Below are positions 51,407-62,285 of a DNA stretch of 62,927 nucleotides, one piece after another; the first letter of the stretch is position 1, and the number at the start of each line of letters is the position of its first letter. The stretch spans positions 1 through 62,927 of the forward strand of contig CAIYZD010000308.1 in NCBI GenBank assembly GCA_903930585.1, in the 5' to 3' direction. The notes under the pieces are model-generated. The model was not told the DNA's origin and did not search any database. It was given only the letters and a program-made list of their open reading frames with translations. Source of the DNA: an uncultured Geobacteraceae bacterium. GTDB lineage: Bacteria; Desulfobacterota; Desulfuromonadia; Geobacterales; Pseudopelobacteraceae. A program made the position numbers and the translations under genes.

Positions 51407-51630
51407 ATATGAGCAAATCAGGCCGGAACTGACGCTGCCGCTTCTTATCGCGGCACTGGCCCAGGGTGGAATTGGCAGCAATAGCCCGGCTCAATCCGGC
51501 ACTGGTCAGTTCTGCATGGACGAAGGGTCGATTAGCAAGGCTCGAAAGAACGAATGTGCAGGCCCAAGATACTTATGAATTTATTGCGGAACCTGACTAT
51601 TCTGAGCCAACCTCGTCGCAGAGCAGTTGC
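51407..51630. other. Gap between convergent import and chemotaxis units
   Basis: The 224-bp stretch contains no recognisable gene or hairpin. An open frame reading ELTLPLLIAALAQGGIG overlaps the end of the binding-protein gene and stops at a TGA near 51577; it may be the remnant of an absent permease, but evidence is thin. Confidence 0.35.
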
Positions 51631-53313
51631 CTAATATTTTTCAAACTCGTCGTCCATTTTATCCGGACCTGTGTTTCCCAGCTGAAGATTAACTCCTCCG
51701 GTGGGTAGTCGATTGCTGGAAGTTGTCTTCAGATTTGATCGAGCATGTGCAATCTGGATTTTGTGCGTTGACTTCCGTGTAACGGCATCCGGTTGCCTCC
51801 TCCCTTGATTGCCGATATCAAAGAAGCTGATGGCACTTTGAAGTTGCTCTGCCTGACTGGAGAGTTCTTCAGACGTTGATGCCATTTCCTCGGAGGCACT
51901 TGCGTTCTGCTGAATAACCTGGTCAAGCTGCTGGATCGCCTTGTTGATCTGCTCAGCTCCGGTGTCCTGTTCTTTGCTTGAGGCGGTGATTTCCTGTACG
52001 AGTTCGGCAGTCCTCTGTATATCCGGTACCATTTTTACCAGCATGTTTCCGGCTTGTTCGGCAATTGCTACGCTGCGTGTGGATAGTCCGGATATTTCGC
52101 CGGCGGCAGATTGACTTCGTTCTGCAAGTTTGCGAACTTCTGAGGCAACAACAGCAAAGCCCTTGCCATGTTCACCGGCGCGGGCTGCTTCAATGGCGGC
52201 ATTTAGTGCCAGCAGGTTCGTCTGACGGGATATCTCTTCGATAATACTGATCTTGGTGGCAATCTCTTTCATTGCTGCCACGGTTTCAATAACGGCTTTC
52301 CCACCCTCTTTAGCATCTGCGGAGCTCTTTATAGAAATTTTTTCGGTCTGCATTGCGTTATCCGTATTCTGCCTGATACTGGAAGCCATTTCTTCCATAC
52401 TTGACGACACTTCTTCAGCGGAGGCTGCCTGTTCTGTCGCCCCCTGGCTCATTTGCTGGGCTGTGGAGGAAAGCTCCTGGCTACCGGAAGCGACATTATC
52501 AGCAGCGCTCATTACTTCACCAACAATACTGCTTAACTTGGCCACCATTTCATTAAGTGCTTTGGCCAACTGTCCTATTTCATCTTTCTGAGTTAAATCT
52601 ATTTTCTGTGTCAGGTCACCGGCGGCAACAGCCTGGGCAAAGAGAACACCTTTGTTTAACGGATTGCTGATAATTTTGGATATAACTATCCCAAACAAAA
52701 TAGCAAGAACTGCACCAGCTATTGCAAAGCCTATCATGAGGCGTGTAGCCGACGCAGCTACTTCACCATTTTCTTCATCTATAATCTTGGCCTGTTTCAT
52801 CTTCGCTTCTTGAAGTTTATCGAGCGCTTCCTGTTCGTCGGACGCTGCTTTTTTCCCATCGGTTTTAATAATAACGAGAGCTTCAGCATCTTTATCAGCT
52901 ATGGCAAGAGGCTCCACTCGATCAATTATTTTGCCGTATACTTCACGGGTTTTTTTGAATTCTTCAAATAGTTTACGTCCTTCATCAGTCAAAATAGTCT
53001 TTTCAAAAGCAGTCGCTTTCTCAGACAGATCTGCACGCAGCTTTTTAATCAGCTCAATTGCGGCCTGTTTGTCCGCATGGGAATCTGCACCTACCAGCTC
53101 TCGCAGGTTTATGCGGATGCGTTGAAAGTCGATGGACATATCTCCAAGATCACTGATCGGCATCGTTATTTTTTGATACAGTTTAGTACCGGCGTCGTCC
53201 ATTTTTTTAATTTCCACTACGCCAACAGTTCCGATGATCCCGGCAATTATTGCAACAACGAGAAATGCTAATAACAGTTTTACGCTGATTTTAAGGTCGT
53301 AGTACCAGTTCAT
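51631..53313 (-). CDS. Methyl-accepting chemotaxis protein (4HB sensor type)
   Basis: A 560-residue receptor with GGAGG before the ATG. Two membrane helices (about residues 12-32 and 192-215) flank a roughly 160-residue four-helix-bundle-like periplasmic domain. HAMP and a long signalling hairpin follow, with the tip [20 protein letters not shown]. The C-terminus ends DDEFEKY, which resembles the tethering pentapeptides by which CheR/CheB dock on receptors in Geobacter-type systems. It is adjacent to cheW. The signal sensed is unknown. Confidence 0.92.
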   Translation of the reverse strand: MNWYYDLKISVKLLLAFLVVAIIAGIIGTVGVVEIKKMDDAGTKLYQKITMPISDLGDMSIDFQRIRINLRELVGADSHADKQAAIELIKKLRADLSEKATAFEKTILTDEGRKLFEEFKKTREVYGKIIDRVEPLAIADKDAEALVIIKTDGKKAASDEQEALDKLQEAKMKQAKIIDEENGEVAASATRLMIGFAIAGAVLAILFGIVISKIISNPLNKGVLFAQAVAAGDLTQKIDLTQKDEIGQLAKALNEMVAKLSSIVGEVMSAADNVASGSQELSSTAQQMSQGATEQAASAEEVSSSMEEMASSIRQNTDNAMQTEKISIKSSADAKEGGKAVIETVAAMKEIATKISIIEEISRQTNLLALNAAIEAARAGEHGKGFAVVASEVRKLAERSQSAAGEISGLSTRSVAIAEQAGNMLVKMVPDIQRTAELVQEITASSKEQDTGAEQINKAIQQLDQVIQQNASASEEMASTSEELSSQAEQLQSAISFFDIGNQGRRQPDAVTRKSTHKIQIAHARSNLKTTSSNRLPTGGVNLQLGNTGPDKMDDEFEKY

Positions 53314-53349
53314 AGTGAACCTCCATTATGTAATTGTCTGAAATGGTTA

Positions 53350-53835
53350 TTACTCAGCTTTATCGTGGTTTTGCAACGCATCAAGTTCAACTGCAGAAAA
53401 GACTTTGTCAATATCCAAAATCATTACAAATCGACCGTCATGTTTTCCCATCCCCGAAATAAATTCGGTCTTAAAATGTGACCCGATATGTGGTGCAGAC
53501 TCGACTTGAGACGCCTCCATCTCAATAACTTCCTGTACACTGTCTGCAACTGCTCCAAGAACAATACTCTCACCGTCCATATTCACTTCAACCACAATGA
53601 TACAGGTATTAACGGTCTGGGCTGCTTCCCGCATATTGAACTTAAGGCGCAAATCGATGACAGGCACTACACAGCCGCGAAGATTAATAACACCACGCAT
53701 GAATACAGGCACCTGTGGCACCTTGGTGATGCTCGGAATTTCCAGAATTTCACGGACTCTACTTACATCAACGGCAAATACCTCTCCGTCCAGTACAAAC
53801 GTCAGGTACTGAGTTACATCTGATTCTTCAGCCAT
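53350..53835 (-). CDS. cheW: CheW chemotaxis coupling protein
   Basis: A 161-residue CheW: two SH3-like beta-barrel halves with VTQYLTFVLDGEVFAVDVSR at the start and the conserved VINLRGCVVPVIDLRLKF in the middle. It links receptors to the kinase CheA, which is not encoded in this window. A strong ribosome-binding site (AGAGGAGG) precedes the start. It lies 36 bp upstream of the chemoreceptor on the same strand. Confidence 0.93.
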   Translation of the reverse strand: MAEESDVTQYLTFVLDGEVFAVDVSRVREILEIPSITKVPQVPVFMRGVINLRGCVVPVIDLRLKFNMREAAQTVNTCIIVVEVNMDGESIVLGAVADSVQEVIEMEASQVESAPHIGSHFKTEFISGMGKHDGRFVMILDIDKVFSAVELDALQNHDKAE

Positions 53836-53939
53836 TTGTGCCTCCTCTCTTGTTTAGAACACAGACTGACGGCTATACATCCGAGCACCGTGGAGCCATG
53901 GCATATCCATGTTCGAAACGTCTCTGCTGATAAGAAGTA

Positions 53940-54290
53940 TCAAGATAGAATTGATGATGGCAACGACTGACAGGCAGGCGGTGAGCGTTCACCGAAACAT
54001 CCGGAACAATGATTTGCTCTGGATGAAACATGGCGAAAATAGATGACGTACAGGGTGGCAGGTACTGAATACGTTGTTTCTGCGTAAGGAGAGAGCGTTG
54101 ATAAAATTTGTTGCAGGTCCGGATTTGTTACATTCAGGCAGACTGCGTTGATTACTTTCTGACTAATCGCTGGGAAGTGAGAGTGAGGAACCGATGAGTC
54201 CACATGGCACTGAACTTGAGTCCGTAGACACAAATACAGCATCAGCACCGCAACCAGTACTGTTTTTGAGAGAATATGATGAATGACCAT
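53940..54290 (-). CDS. Possible small exported protein (116 aa), uncertain
   Basis: An open frame of 116 codons in the 505-bp gap between cheW and the response regulator. The N-terminus (MVIHHILSKTVLVAVLMLYLCLRTQVQC) looks like a signal peptide and the middle (FPAISQKVINAVCLNVTNPDLQQIL) is plausible protein. The last 30 residues have odd composition and no family is recognised. AGAGG lies 11 bases before the ATG, longer than ideal. Confidence 0.3.
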   Translation of the reverse strand: MVIHHILSKTVLVAVLMLYLCLRTQVQCHVDSSVPHSHFPAISQKVINAVCLNVTNPDLQQILSTLSPYAETTYSVPATLYVIYFRHVSSRANHCSGCFGERSPPACQSLPSSILS

Positions 54291-54340
54291 TTATTATGTA
54301 TACCTCTTAAATTGTATAATGCAAATTTATTTTGGCTACA

Positions 54341-55231
54341 TCATAAAGAAGAAAGTGCACCACCTGCTGTGGGTTTATTCACGCAGTACGTCAGAAGGTC
54401 AAGCTCGCAGAGAAGATCTATCAAGGGTTTTTTGCGGATAGGTTTAATAAGATACCCGTCACACTGCTCACTGAAAGCGGAAAATATTACCTTGCTGTTG
54501 TCCATGGCGGTGGTCATGATTATTTTGGTAGGGTCAACGATCCTCCGCTCTTCTTCCAGGTTCCGAATATGTTTTAACACCTCTTTGCCATCCATTACCG
54601 GCATCATAATATCCAGAGTGATCAGATCATATTTTTCCCCTTCGTCAGTTGCCTTAACGAACGCTTTGATTGCCTCCGAGCCATCCGTGGCAAGATCACA
54701 ATCACCAAATGGAGATAGTAATTTATGGATAATTTTGCGGTTTATCACGTTGTCATCCACTATCAATATTTTAAGGCTCTTGCGTTTTTGTTGCGTTGAT
54801 GCGTCGTTAGTTTGCCGTGCCCGGTGAAACCGTTCAACTTTACTCCAATACTCCATCTGGTGAAGCTTTTGAAGTCCAATCCCGTAATTGAGCTTCCATT
54901 CAGGATTATTATCGGCTGCATTTGTCAGGACATCCAGGCAATTCGATTTTGCTTCGGGAGACAGACCATAATATAAAATAGCCAGAATCTGAACGAGCCA
55001 GTCTTTTGAAATATTGATGCATCGTCCCTGCACACCGGTAACTTTTATTCCCCTTTTAGTAAGTGCCGCTTTGATCCTCGCCGCTGTGCCGACCTCATAA
55101 TCCAGGCCGGTGCGAAACTCCAGTATACCGTTTTTCTTGGCAGTACTTTGCTCACGGTCACTCTCTAAAACTATTTTTCCGGTAAAAATATCCATGGACA
55201 GAATCAATTTTTGATCAATGTGTGGTGTCAT
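54341..55231 (-). CDS. Response regulator with an unfamiliar N-terminal domain
   Basis: A 296-residue protein. The C-terminal receiver (about residues 152-285) has the acidic pair in LKILIVDDN, phospho-acceptor Asp in ITLDIMMPVMDG, Thr in MTTAMD and Lys in LIKPIRK. The N-terminal 140 residues (SMDIFTGKIVLESDREQSTA onward) match no domain I recognise and could be a signalling or output module. No DNA-binding domain is present. It lies 71 bp downstream of the hybrid kinase at 55303-58860 and may be its partner. AGAGGG precedes the start. Confidence 0.82.
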   Translation of the reverse strand: MTPHIDQKLILSMDIFTGKIVLESDREQSTAKKNGILEFRTGLDYEVGTAARIKAALTKRGIKVTGVQGRCINISKDWLVQILAILYYGLSPEAKSNCLDVLTNAADNNPEWKLNYGIGLQKLHQMEYWSKVERFHRARQTNDASTQQKRKSLKILIVDDNVINRKIIHKLLSPFGDCDLATDGSEAIKAFVKATDEGEKYDLITLDIMMPVMDGKEVLKHIRNLEEERRIVDPTKIIMTTAMDNSKVIFSAFSEQCDGYLIKPIRKKPLIDLLCELDLLTYCVNKPTAGGALSSL

Positions 55232-55302
55232 TGGACCCTCTATAAAAATAGGAGCGGCTTGGAATACAACGTACAGTCCCGTAGAATCATGCTTTTTCTC
55301 GT

Positions 55303-58300
55303 TTAAATGTGCTTTTCGCTACACCCCAACCATTTGTCCAGCATCTCCGCTACGTCACTTTTTTTCATCGGTTTTGCCAGATAGTCATTCATACCGGCAT
55401 CGAGGCACTGTTCGCGATCTCCCTTCATCGCGTTGGCCGTCATGGCAATAATCGGCACCGCATGGTTGAGGACTTTTGACTCTGGCCCCCGAATTACCGC
55501 CGTCGCAGTGAAACCATCCATCTCCGGCATCTGACAATCCATGAATACAATGTCATAATTGATCAACTCAAGTGCTTGAACAGCTTCAAGCCCATCAGCA
55601 ACGACATCCGCCTTGTAACCGAGTTTGTTCAGGATATTTTGTGCCACCTTCTGATTGATGATATTGTCTTCCGCCATCAGGATGCGGGCACTTTTTCTGG
55701 TAATTTCAGCAACGGTATGTCGAGTGATGATCCCGGCTTTTTGCGTGTCGCCAACCGCTTTGTTCAACACAAGCACAATGCAGTCATAGAGCAATGACTG
55801 CCTGATTGGCTTGGTTAGATAGCCGACAAAGCCGATCTTCTCGAAAACTCCGGCGTCACCACGCTGGGCTAAAGATGTCACCATAACCAGCAAAGTCGAC
55901 TCCAGAAGCGGATCGGCCTTAATCAGTCGACCAAGTTCCTGTCCATCCATACCAGGCATCTCAAAATCGAGCAGGGCCATTCGGTATGGTTCTCCCCGTC
56001 CAACCGCTTCACGCAGCATCACAAGAGCGCTCTCGCCGTCAGCGGCAGCATCGTAGCGGCATCCCCAACTACGTAACAGTGACGTCATCAGCGTACGATT
56101 GGTTGCATTATCGTCCACGACCAGTATCCTGGTTCCGGATATGTCTGCATGCGGCATAACTTTCGTGACAGCCGGAGACTCCGGCGCTTTTTCAAAACGG
56201 GCGGTAAACCAGAAGGTCGAACCGACCCCCACCTCGCTTTCAATACCGATCTCGCCACCCATAAGCTCCACAAGTTGCTTGCAGATTGCCAGCCCGAGAC
56301 CGGTACCGCCGTATTTCCTGGTAGTAGATCCATCCGCCTGGGTAAAAGGTGCAAAAATCTCCGCGAATCTCTCCTCCGGAATCCCAATGCCGGTATCTTT
56401 TACTTCAAACCGGAGCAGTACGGTGCCATCTTCACCTCGTTCCGATGTAAACTGACTGCTGATGACCACTTCACCTCTGTGGGTAAATTTAACGGCGTTT
56501 CCCGCCAGGTTGGTAATTATCTGCCGCAATCTCCCTGGGTCCCCTTTAATATACGATGGCAATGCGGGATCAATTCGGCATATCAGCTCCAAATGGGCAT
56601 TTGAAGCTCTCATCGACAACATGTCAGTGGTATCTTCCAGTGTTGTCCGTAAATCAAAGTCAATTATTTCAAGATCCAGTTTCCCCGCTTCGATTTTTGA
56701 AAAATCAAGGATGTCATTGAGTAATGCCAACAGATTCTCACCACTTTTATGGATAAGCTCGGCAAATTGAGACTGTTCCTCACTGAGATCGGAATCAAGA
56801 AGCAGACCGGTCATGCCGATCACTCCGTTCAACGGTGTGCGAATCTCATGGCTCATGGTAGCCAGGAACTGGCTTTTTGCAGAGGTAGCCTCTTCGGCAG
56901 TTTGCAGTGCCACGGCAAGTTCGACATTTTTCCGCTCCATCATGGTGGCAAATTCAAACAACTGTCTTTCGGCCTGCTTGCGATCGGTGATGTCATGCAG
57001 GCAGAGCAGCAGTTGATTTTCGTTGATGGGGGTGATGGACCCCATAAGAACTATTTCCCGTCGAAGATTGTCACGTTCAATGGTAAATAAATGCTCCTCG
57101 TTGAAATGTGCCGTTCCGGTCGCAAAGGCGTCTATTATGGATGACTGTAATGTGCACTGTTGGCAGTTCACCCCGTAACCGCACCCCCGCGGATCGTCTT
57201 TCGCATTGATACAGCCGAAGACACCGCAGGCGTGCCCCCCTTTCAGGTCATCTTCCGGGATTTCGGTAAAGGCGGAGAATGCCATATTTGCATAGAGAAT
57301 GTGCCGATCGGAATCTATCAGGCACATCATAATTGGTGCATTGTCATAAATAGCTTTAAGCTCAGCCTGACTGCGATGCAGTGCTAACTCTACCAGCTTG
57401 CGCCGAGTGAAATCCCGATTACTGGCACGGCGACCAAGAATCTTACCATCTCTGCCTGCAACCTCCTGACAGAGGTGCTCAATCCAGCGTTCTTCTCCGC
57501 TTCGGGTCGTAATACGGAATAACAGATTTTGGCAATTCTGTACCCTGTTTCCGTTGGAATCCGGCTCAAGATGGTGTATGTACGCATGGCGATCATCAGG
57601 ATGAATTATCCTGATAAAAAGGTCGGGATCCTGCCGAAACTCATCTGCCGTATAGCCGGTTATGCGCTCGCATGAAGGCGAGGAATAGATCAGGTCGCCA
57701 TCTGGCCCCCTCCAGAATTCCCAATCATACGTGTGGTCTGCCATGGTACGGAATTTTTCTTCATTCGAAACCAAATCCTGCCTGCTCTGTTCCATCTCAT
57801 CCAATAACTGATTGAACGAGTGAGCCAATTGACCTATCTCGTCATACTGATTTTCATCAAGTCGCAGCTGTTTATTCGAACCGGCGTGCGTCATGGCCAG
57901 AATTTGTTGTGTAAAGAGGACAAGCGGCCGGGAAACTCCCACGCCATGTCTCCAGGAAATAACTATGGCCAGAAGCAGGATAATCAGCATGCCTAGCAGA
58001 TAAAAGTTTCTGAAGTCGGTTATTGATCGATAGGCTTCATCTACCGGATAATTGGCCGCCAAAATCCATCCCGTACTTTGTAACCGCTTGAAAGAAGCCA
58101 GAAAACACAAACCTTTCGAGTTTACTGTTTCTCCGGAACCTTCAAAACCTTCCACGGCCCGGTCAAAAAGTTCGTTTTTTCCCGGCGTGACATCCTGCTT
58201 CATGATGCGCGTGGGGTCCGGGTGTAAAATTATGGTGCGGTCCGGGGCAAACAGGTACAAGTATCCGGTTTTTCCGACTTTCTGGTCGATCAAGGCGTGC

Positions 58301-58860
58301 AGGAATGTTTTTTCAGACAGCAGATCGATGGTACCGCCAAGGATGGCAGCCAGACGGCCAGTGGCATCAAATACCGGGGCCGTCATCATGATGACCGGGT
58401 GATTGTTCTTAGTTGAGATATACGGGGCGGAAATCTGCGGTTTACCCGTGCTGACGGTTTTTTTGTAATACTCCCGATAAGAAAAATCCCTCCCCTGACG
58501 TCCCACGTCGGGCTCTTCGGCAAATATTTTGCCCTCGGGGGTAAACAGGACAAGTCCATTGGTGAAGATATATTTGGTGCCGGCACGGTTTGCCAGCCAG
58601 ACATGTGCATCCCCGGTGGCATTCAGCGTCTTTGGAGGCAGTACTGCGGCAACATTGATCAAGGCATTATGCGCAGTCGTTATCGAATGGTCAATATTCC
58701 GTGCCAGCAAGGTAACCGTTGAAAATTGCTGGTCCAATATCAGCCTTTGCGTTGCATGGCGGAAATAGGTGTACGTTCCAATGGCAATCGTAACAAGTAA
58801 CATCGCGCAAAGCAGTACCGTATGTACTATCAGTTTTTTGCTGATGCCGGTGAAATTCAT
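55303..58860 (-). CDS. Hybrid sensor histidine kinase (dCache, HAMP, PAS, PAS, HK, REC, REC)
   Basis: From the ATG at 58860, overlapping the upstream stop as ATGA, the product is 1185 residues. Order: membrane helix, dCache sensor (about 35-270, with [20 protein letters not shown]), second helix, HAMP, a PAS, a Cys-rich PAS (residues around 490-560 with [24 protein letters not shown]), HisKA ([16 protein letters not shown]), ATPase ([23 protein letters not shown]) and two receiver domains ([11 protein letters not shown] and [11 protein letters not shown]). It would need a separate Hpt protein to pass phosphate on. The cluster of Cys could bind Fe-S, Zn or heme. Confidence 0.9.
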   Translation of the reverse strand: MNFTGISKKLIVHTVLLCAMLLVTIAIGTYTYFRHATQRLILDQQFSTVTLLARNIDHSITTAHNALINVAAVLPPKTLNATGDAHVWLANRAGTKYIFTNGLVLFTPEGKIFAEEPDVGRQGRDFSYREYYKKTVSTGKPQISAPYISTKNNHPVIMMTAPVFDATGRLAAILGGTIDLLSEKTFLHALIDQKVGKTGYLYLFAPDRTIILHPDPTRIMKQDVTPGKNELFDRAVEGFEGSGETVNSKGLCFLASFKRLQSTGWILAANYPVDEAYRSITDFRNFYLLGMLIILLLAIVISWRHGVGVSRPLVLFTQQILAMTHAGSNKQLRLDENQYDEIGQLAHSFNQLLDEMEQSRQDLVSNEEKFRTMADHTYDWEFWRGPDGDLIYSSPSCERITGYTADEFRQDPDLFIRIIHPDDRHAYIHHLEPDSNGNRVQNCQNLLFRITTRSGEERWIEHLCQEVAGRDGKILGRRASNRDFTRRKLVELALHRSQAELKAIYDNAPIMMCLIDSDRHILYANMAFSAFTEIPEDDLKGGHACGVFGCINAKDDPRGCGYGVNCQQCTLQSSIIDAFATGTAHFNEEHLFTIERDNLRREIVLMGSITPINENQLLLCLHDITDRKQAERQLFEFATMMERKNVELAVALQTAEEATSAKSQFLATMSHEIRTPLNGVIGMTGLLLDSDLSEEQSQFAELIHKSGENLLALLNDILDFSKIEAGKLDLEIIDFDLRTTLEDTTDMLSMRASNAHLELICRIDPALPSYIKGDPGRLRQIITNLAGNAVKFTHRGEVVISSQFTSERGEDGTVLLRFEVKDTGIGIPEERFAEIFAPFTQADGSTTRKYGGTGLGLAICKQLVELMGGEIGIESEVGVGSTFWFTARFEKAPESPAVTKVMPHADISGTRILVVDDNATNRTLMTSLLRSWGCRYDAAADGESALVMLREAVGRGEPYRMALLDFEMPGMDGQELGRLIKADPLLESTLLVMVTSLAQRGDAGVFEKIGFVGYLTKPIRQSLLYDCIVLVLNKAVGDTQKAGIITRHTVAEITRKSARILMAEDNIINQKVAQNILNKLGYKADVVADGLEAVQALELINYDIVFMDCQMPEMDGFTATAVIRGPESKVLNHAVPIIAMTANAMKGDREQCLDAGMNDYLAKPMKKSDVAEMLDKWLGCSEKHI

Positions 58861-61799
58861 ACCGCTTTCCCCCCCAAACCATCTGCACATTCCAGCAGTG
58901 TTACTTTCAGCTTCGTTCTGGAGAGAGACTTCGTTTCATATTTCACCGTTCCTAACCCCTTCAGTTGATTCGGGCTGTCAGAGGCATCAACCGCTGACAA
59001 AATAATCGCCGGGATCGTTATGTTTGAGGTGTGCACATGCTTCAGCATTTCCAGCCCATCCATCACCGGCATCGTGATATCGGTGATGATGATATCCGGA
59101 TGATGCGTATGGTAGGCCTCCAACCCTTCGGCGCCATTTTTCGCGGTTATCAGCACACCGACAATACTGGACAGGAACAGACTGTACATCTCCCGCGTTA
59201 CCTCGTCATCTTCAACATATAACACGGTAAGACGACTCAAGAGATCCAGATTTTGACTGCCGACTTCAATGGTTTTTCTCTGTAACAACCGTGCCGGTGA
59301 AAGCCATTTTTCAAGGGCAGCGGCAAGCACCTCTTTTTTGATCGGTTTTGGCAGATAGTCATCCATACCGGCTTCAAGACACTTGTCATGATCCTCTTTC
59401 ATGACATTGGCTGTCATGGCGATGACCGGCACGTTATGATTGAGAACCCCGGAGTGTTGATCGCGGATTATTCCCGTCGCCTCAAAACCGCCCATGTTCG
59501 GCATCATGCAATCCATCAGCACCAGATCATAGGCAGTGATCGACAGTGCATTCACCGCTTCCTGCCCGTCGGCAACCACATCCGCCGTGTATCCCGGCGA
59601 TTTCAGCAGATGGAGAGCGACTCTTTGATTAATAACGTTGTCTTCTGCCAAAAGGATACGTGCGGTGAGATCGTTTAAACTTGCAGCAACCCGTGGCAGA
59701 GCGAGCTGCGCATGCGTAGTGACCTCCTCGGCGGCTTTCAAGTCCTCAGCGCTCTGCTTTTCAAACCGGGCAGTAAACCAGAAGACAGATCCTTTCCCCT
59801 CTTCACTGGAAACTCCTATCTCGCCCCCCATCAACTCTGCCAGTTGTTTGCAGATAGCCAGTCCCAGGCCGGTACCTCCATATTTACGGGTGGTGGAGTC
59901 ATCCACCTGGGTAAAAGGGGCAAAGATAGAGTCAAGGCGGGACGCCGGTATGCCAATGCCGGTATCTCTGATTGCAAACCTGATTGTCACGAAACACTCT
60001 TCGTCCGATACGAGCGACGCGGTGACGGTAACAGTGCCCTGCTCGGTGAACTTCAAGGCGTTGCCGACCAGGTTGGTAACAACCTGCCGGACTCTGGTCG
60101 GGTCCCCCTTCAGAATGATCGGTATACCGGGCTCAATGTCGCAGGTTAATACAATCCCTGCATTATCAGCTCGATAGGACATTAACAGTTTAATATCATT
60201 CAGTATAAGTTGCAGATTGAAGTAGATCAGTTCCAGATCAAGCTTGCCTGCCTCAATTCTGGAAAAATCAAGGATTTCATCAATCAATATCAGCAGATTT
60301 TCACCACTTCTGGAGATAATCTCGGCGTAATCGCGTTGCTCCATGCTCAGATCGGTTTCCAAAAGAAGACTGGACATGCCGACTACCCCATTCATCGGAG
60401 TGCGGATTTCATGACTCATAATGGCCAAAAACGCACTTTTGGCGGCGTTGGCACAATCAGCCTTCTCCTTTGCTTCCAGGAGATTAGAATTCAAGCTCCG
60501 GAGATTGGCTTCAGACTCAAACAGTTGTTCAGTTTGCAGCGTCAGTTTGAGATGGTGAACCTCAAGCTCCTCTTGTGCTCTCATCAGGCTTTCATTTTGC
60601 AGCTCTACTTCAATCTGCCGGTCCTGCAGATCTTCTTCGGCCAGTCTCCGGGCGGTAATATCTTCCATTGCAAGCAGGATAATATTCGAGCCGACCGTCT
60701 TGCGATAAATCTGCTTTGCATTAAGCAGGACAGTTTTACGGCCTATACCTTGAAAGGAATGATCGATTTCATAGTCATGAATCTCGGAATGGAGAGGTAT
60801 AATTTCCCCGAGAAGTTTCCGCAAATCGGGAATGTCCCACTGACCATTGCCGAGATCATAGATGAACTTATTGATCGTTTCTTCCGGAGTGACGAGGAAA
60901 GCCTCGTAGAAGCTTCTATTGGCACTGAGAATTGTCAGGTCGGCATGAAGCACGACCATCGGTTCACGCACCGTATTAACAATGTTTTCAACATATTCCA
61001 GACTTTCATTATTCTGGGCTATTATTTCCCGAAGATTTTCGACCATTACCTTTAATGCCCAAAGGACACCTGACCGGTTGTCGTCTTCCGCCCGTATCGT
61101 TATGGACAGGTCGCCATGTGCCACCGTCTCGGCTATTTTACGGAGCTCAGCCGGTTCAGCCCCCAGATCCCGTAACAACCGCTTGATGATCGCTCCTGCC
61201 AACGTTCCAATAAGCAGTAAACTGACGACCATGATAATGACCGCATATCCACATCCCTTCTCGTAGACATCCTCATACTCCAGATGTTTCGTGTCTGCAA
61301 TAGCCCGCTCGATCGCTGCCAGCGCCGATAGTTTTCCGAGAAGCGGGTCTATGTACTGATAAACGCCGGTCGAGTGAAAACGTATGAGCTCCGCCTTATT
61401 CCCGCTGTCAAATAAGGCTCCAAGCTTGACGAGATCAGCGTTCGCACGTTGCATCAACGGCACAAGCTCCACTATCAGTTCCTGCTCTGCGGGGGTAGTC
61501 TCCGTGCCGAGATACGCCTTCCATTGGTCGGCGATCAATTTCTGCGCTTCTGCCGTCCTCTTGCGCCCTTCCTCCCAGGGAATCAGGTTTTCTCCGGTTT
61601 TACGCACCGTCGTGAGTAAGGCTGTCCTGTAATTGTTTGCAATGGTGTTGATTTGTAAAATCGGCACCAAACGTTCATTGTACAACTCGTTGATCGCGTT
61701 GTAGCCAAACCCGGAGACATAGAGTCCTAATGCAACAATGGTAATTACGACAAAATACATCACCGCCATCAGCAATAAAAGTCTTGTTCGAATTTTCAT
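58857..61799 (-). CDS. Hybrid sensor histidine kinase (4HB sensor, HAMP, PAS, HK, REC, REC)
   Basis: A 980-residue protein. A 4HB-like periplasmic sensor (about residues 32-190) lies between two membrane helices, followed by HAMP, PAS, a long coiled coil and HisKA ([16 protein letters not shown]). The ATPase has [11 protein letters not shown] and [13 protein letters not shown]. The first receiver is intact ([27 protein letters not shown]). The second ([26 protein letters not shown]) has an atypical end ([20 protein letters not shown]) without a clear conserved Lys-Pro, so signalling by it is doubtful. It is translationally coupled to the downstream kinase. Confidence 0.9.
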   Translation of the reverse strand: MKIRTRLLLLMAVMYFVVITIVALGLYVSGFGYNAINELYNERLVPILQINTIANNYRTALLTTVRKTGENLIPWEEGRKRTAEAQKLIADQWKAYLGTETTPAEQELIVELVPLMQRANADLVKLGALFDSGNKAELIRFHSTGVYQYIDPLLGKLSALAAIERAIADTKHLEYEDVYEKGCGYAVIIMVVSLLLIGTLAGAIIKRLLRDLGAEPAELRKIAETVAHGDLSITIRAEDDNRSGVLWALKVMVENLREIIAQNNESLEYVENIVNTVREPMVVLHADLTILSANRSFYEAFLVTPEETINKFIYDLGNGQWDIPDLRKLLGEIIPLHSEIHDYEIDHSFQGIGRKTVLLNAKQIYRKTVGSNIILLAMEDITARRLAEEDLQDRQIEVELQNESLMRAQEELEVHHLKLTLQTEQLFESEANLRSLNSNLLEAKEKADCANAAKSAFLAIMSHEIRTPMNGVVGMSSLLLETDLSMEQRDYAEIISRSGENLLILIDEILDFSRIEAGKLDLELIYFNLQLILNDIKLLMSYRADNAGIVLTCDIEPGIPIILKGDPTRVRQVVTNLVGNALKFTEQGTVTVTASLVSDEECFVTIRFAIRDTGIGIPASRLDSIFAPFTQVDDSTTRKYGGTGLGLAICKQLAELMGGEIGVSSEEGKGSVFWFTARFEKQSAEDLKAAEEVTTHAQLALPRVAASLNDLTARILLAEDNVINQRVALHLLKSPGYTADVVADGQEAVNALSITAYDLVLMDCMMPNMGGFEATGIIRDQHSGVLNHNVPVIAMTANVMKEDHDKCLEAGMDDYLPKPIKKEVLAAALEKWLSPARLLQRKTIEVGSQNLDLLSRLTVLYVEDDEVTREMYSLFLSSIVGVLITAKNGAEGLEAYHTHHPDIIITDITMPVMDGLEMLKHVHTSNITIPAIILSAVDASDSPNQLKGLGTVKYETKSLSRTKLKVTLLECADGLGGKAV

Positions 61800-61872
61800 C
61801 CGATTGACTCCGATAATCGCACCGGGGGCATTTTTCCGGCTCTATCCGCATCGGAGATGAACAACACCAGAG

Positions 61873-62217
61873 CTACAAACATCTGTTCTTGATCTCCGTA
61901 ATGGTCAGGCTGATAACCCGCTCCAACTCCGGGAGTATTTCAGATGCCGTCTTCAAATCACCCTCCTTTGCCGCCGTTTCAATCCTCAAACAAACATCCC
62001 TCAGCGCCGGCGCATATATATTGGCCGACAGACCTTTCATTGTGTGCGCCTGATTGCGGGTGGCTGCAGCGTCGTCAGCTTCAACGTGGGAACGCAATAT
62101 ATCAAGTTCGTTGGGTAATGACTCTATTGTTTCGTCAAGAATCGAGCACATAAACTCAATATCGTTATCCATACTTTCAAGCAGTTCTTCCTTTTCAAAT
62201 AATATCAGCTCCTGCAT
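61873..62217 (-). CDS. Stand-alone histidine phosphotransfer (Hpt) protein
   Basis: The ATG at 62217 follows AAGGAGG with ideal spacing, giving 114 residues. The phosphotransfer site is HTMKGLSANI. The sequence closely resembles the Hpt domain at the C-terminus of the frameshifted kinase just upstream ([32 protein letters not shown]), implying tandem duplication. It may serve the two hybrid kinases downstream, which lack Hpt domains. Confidence 0.88.
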   Translation of the reverse strand: MQELILFEKEELLESMDNDIEFMCSILDETIESLPNELDILRSHVEADDAAATRNQAHTMKGLSANIYAPALRDVCLRIETAAKEGDLKTASEILPELERVISLTITEIKNRCL

Positions 62218-62285
62218 AGTATCCTCCTTCATCGGGTCATCGGTGAGCCATGCAGAGATTAAATGGCATCGTCCGACTTCAGCAT

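Noticed and set aside
51466-51708. 80-codon plus-strand frame after the TupA-like gene
   Set aside because: It overlaps the end of the chemoreceptor gene on the other strand, has no family resemblance and no clear start.
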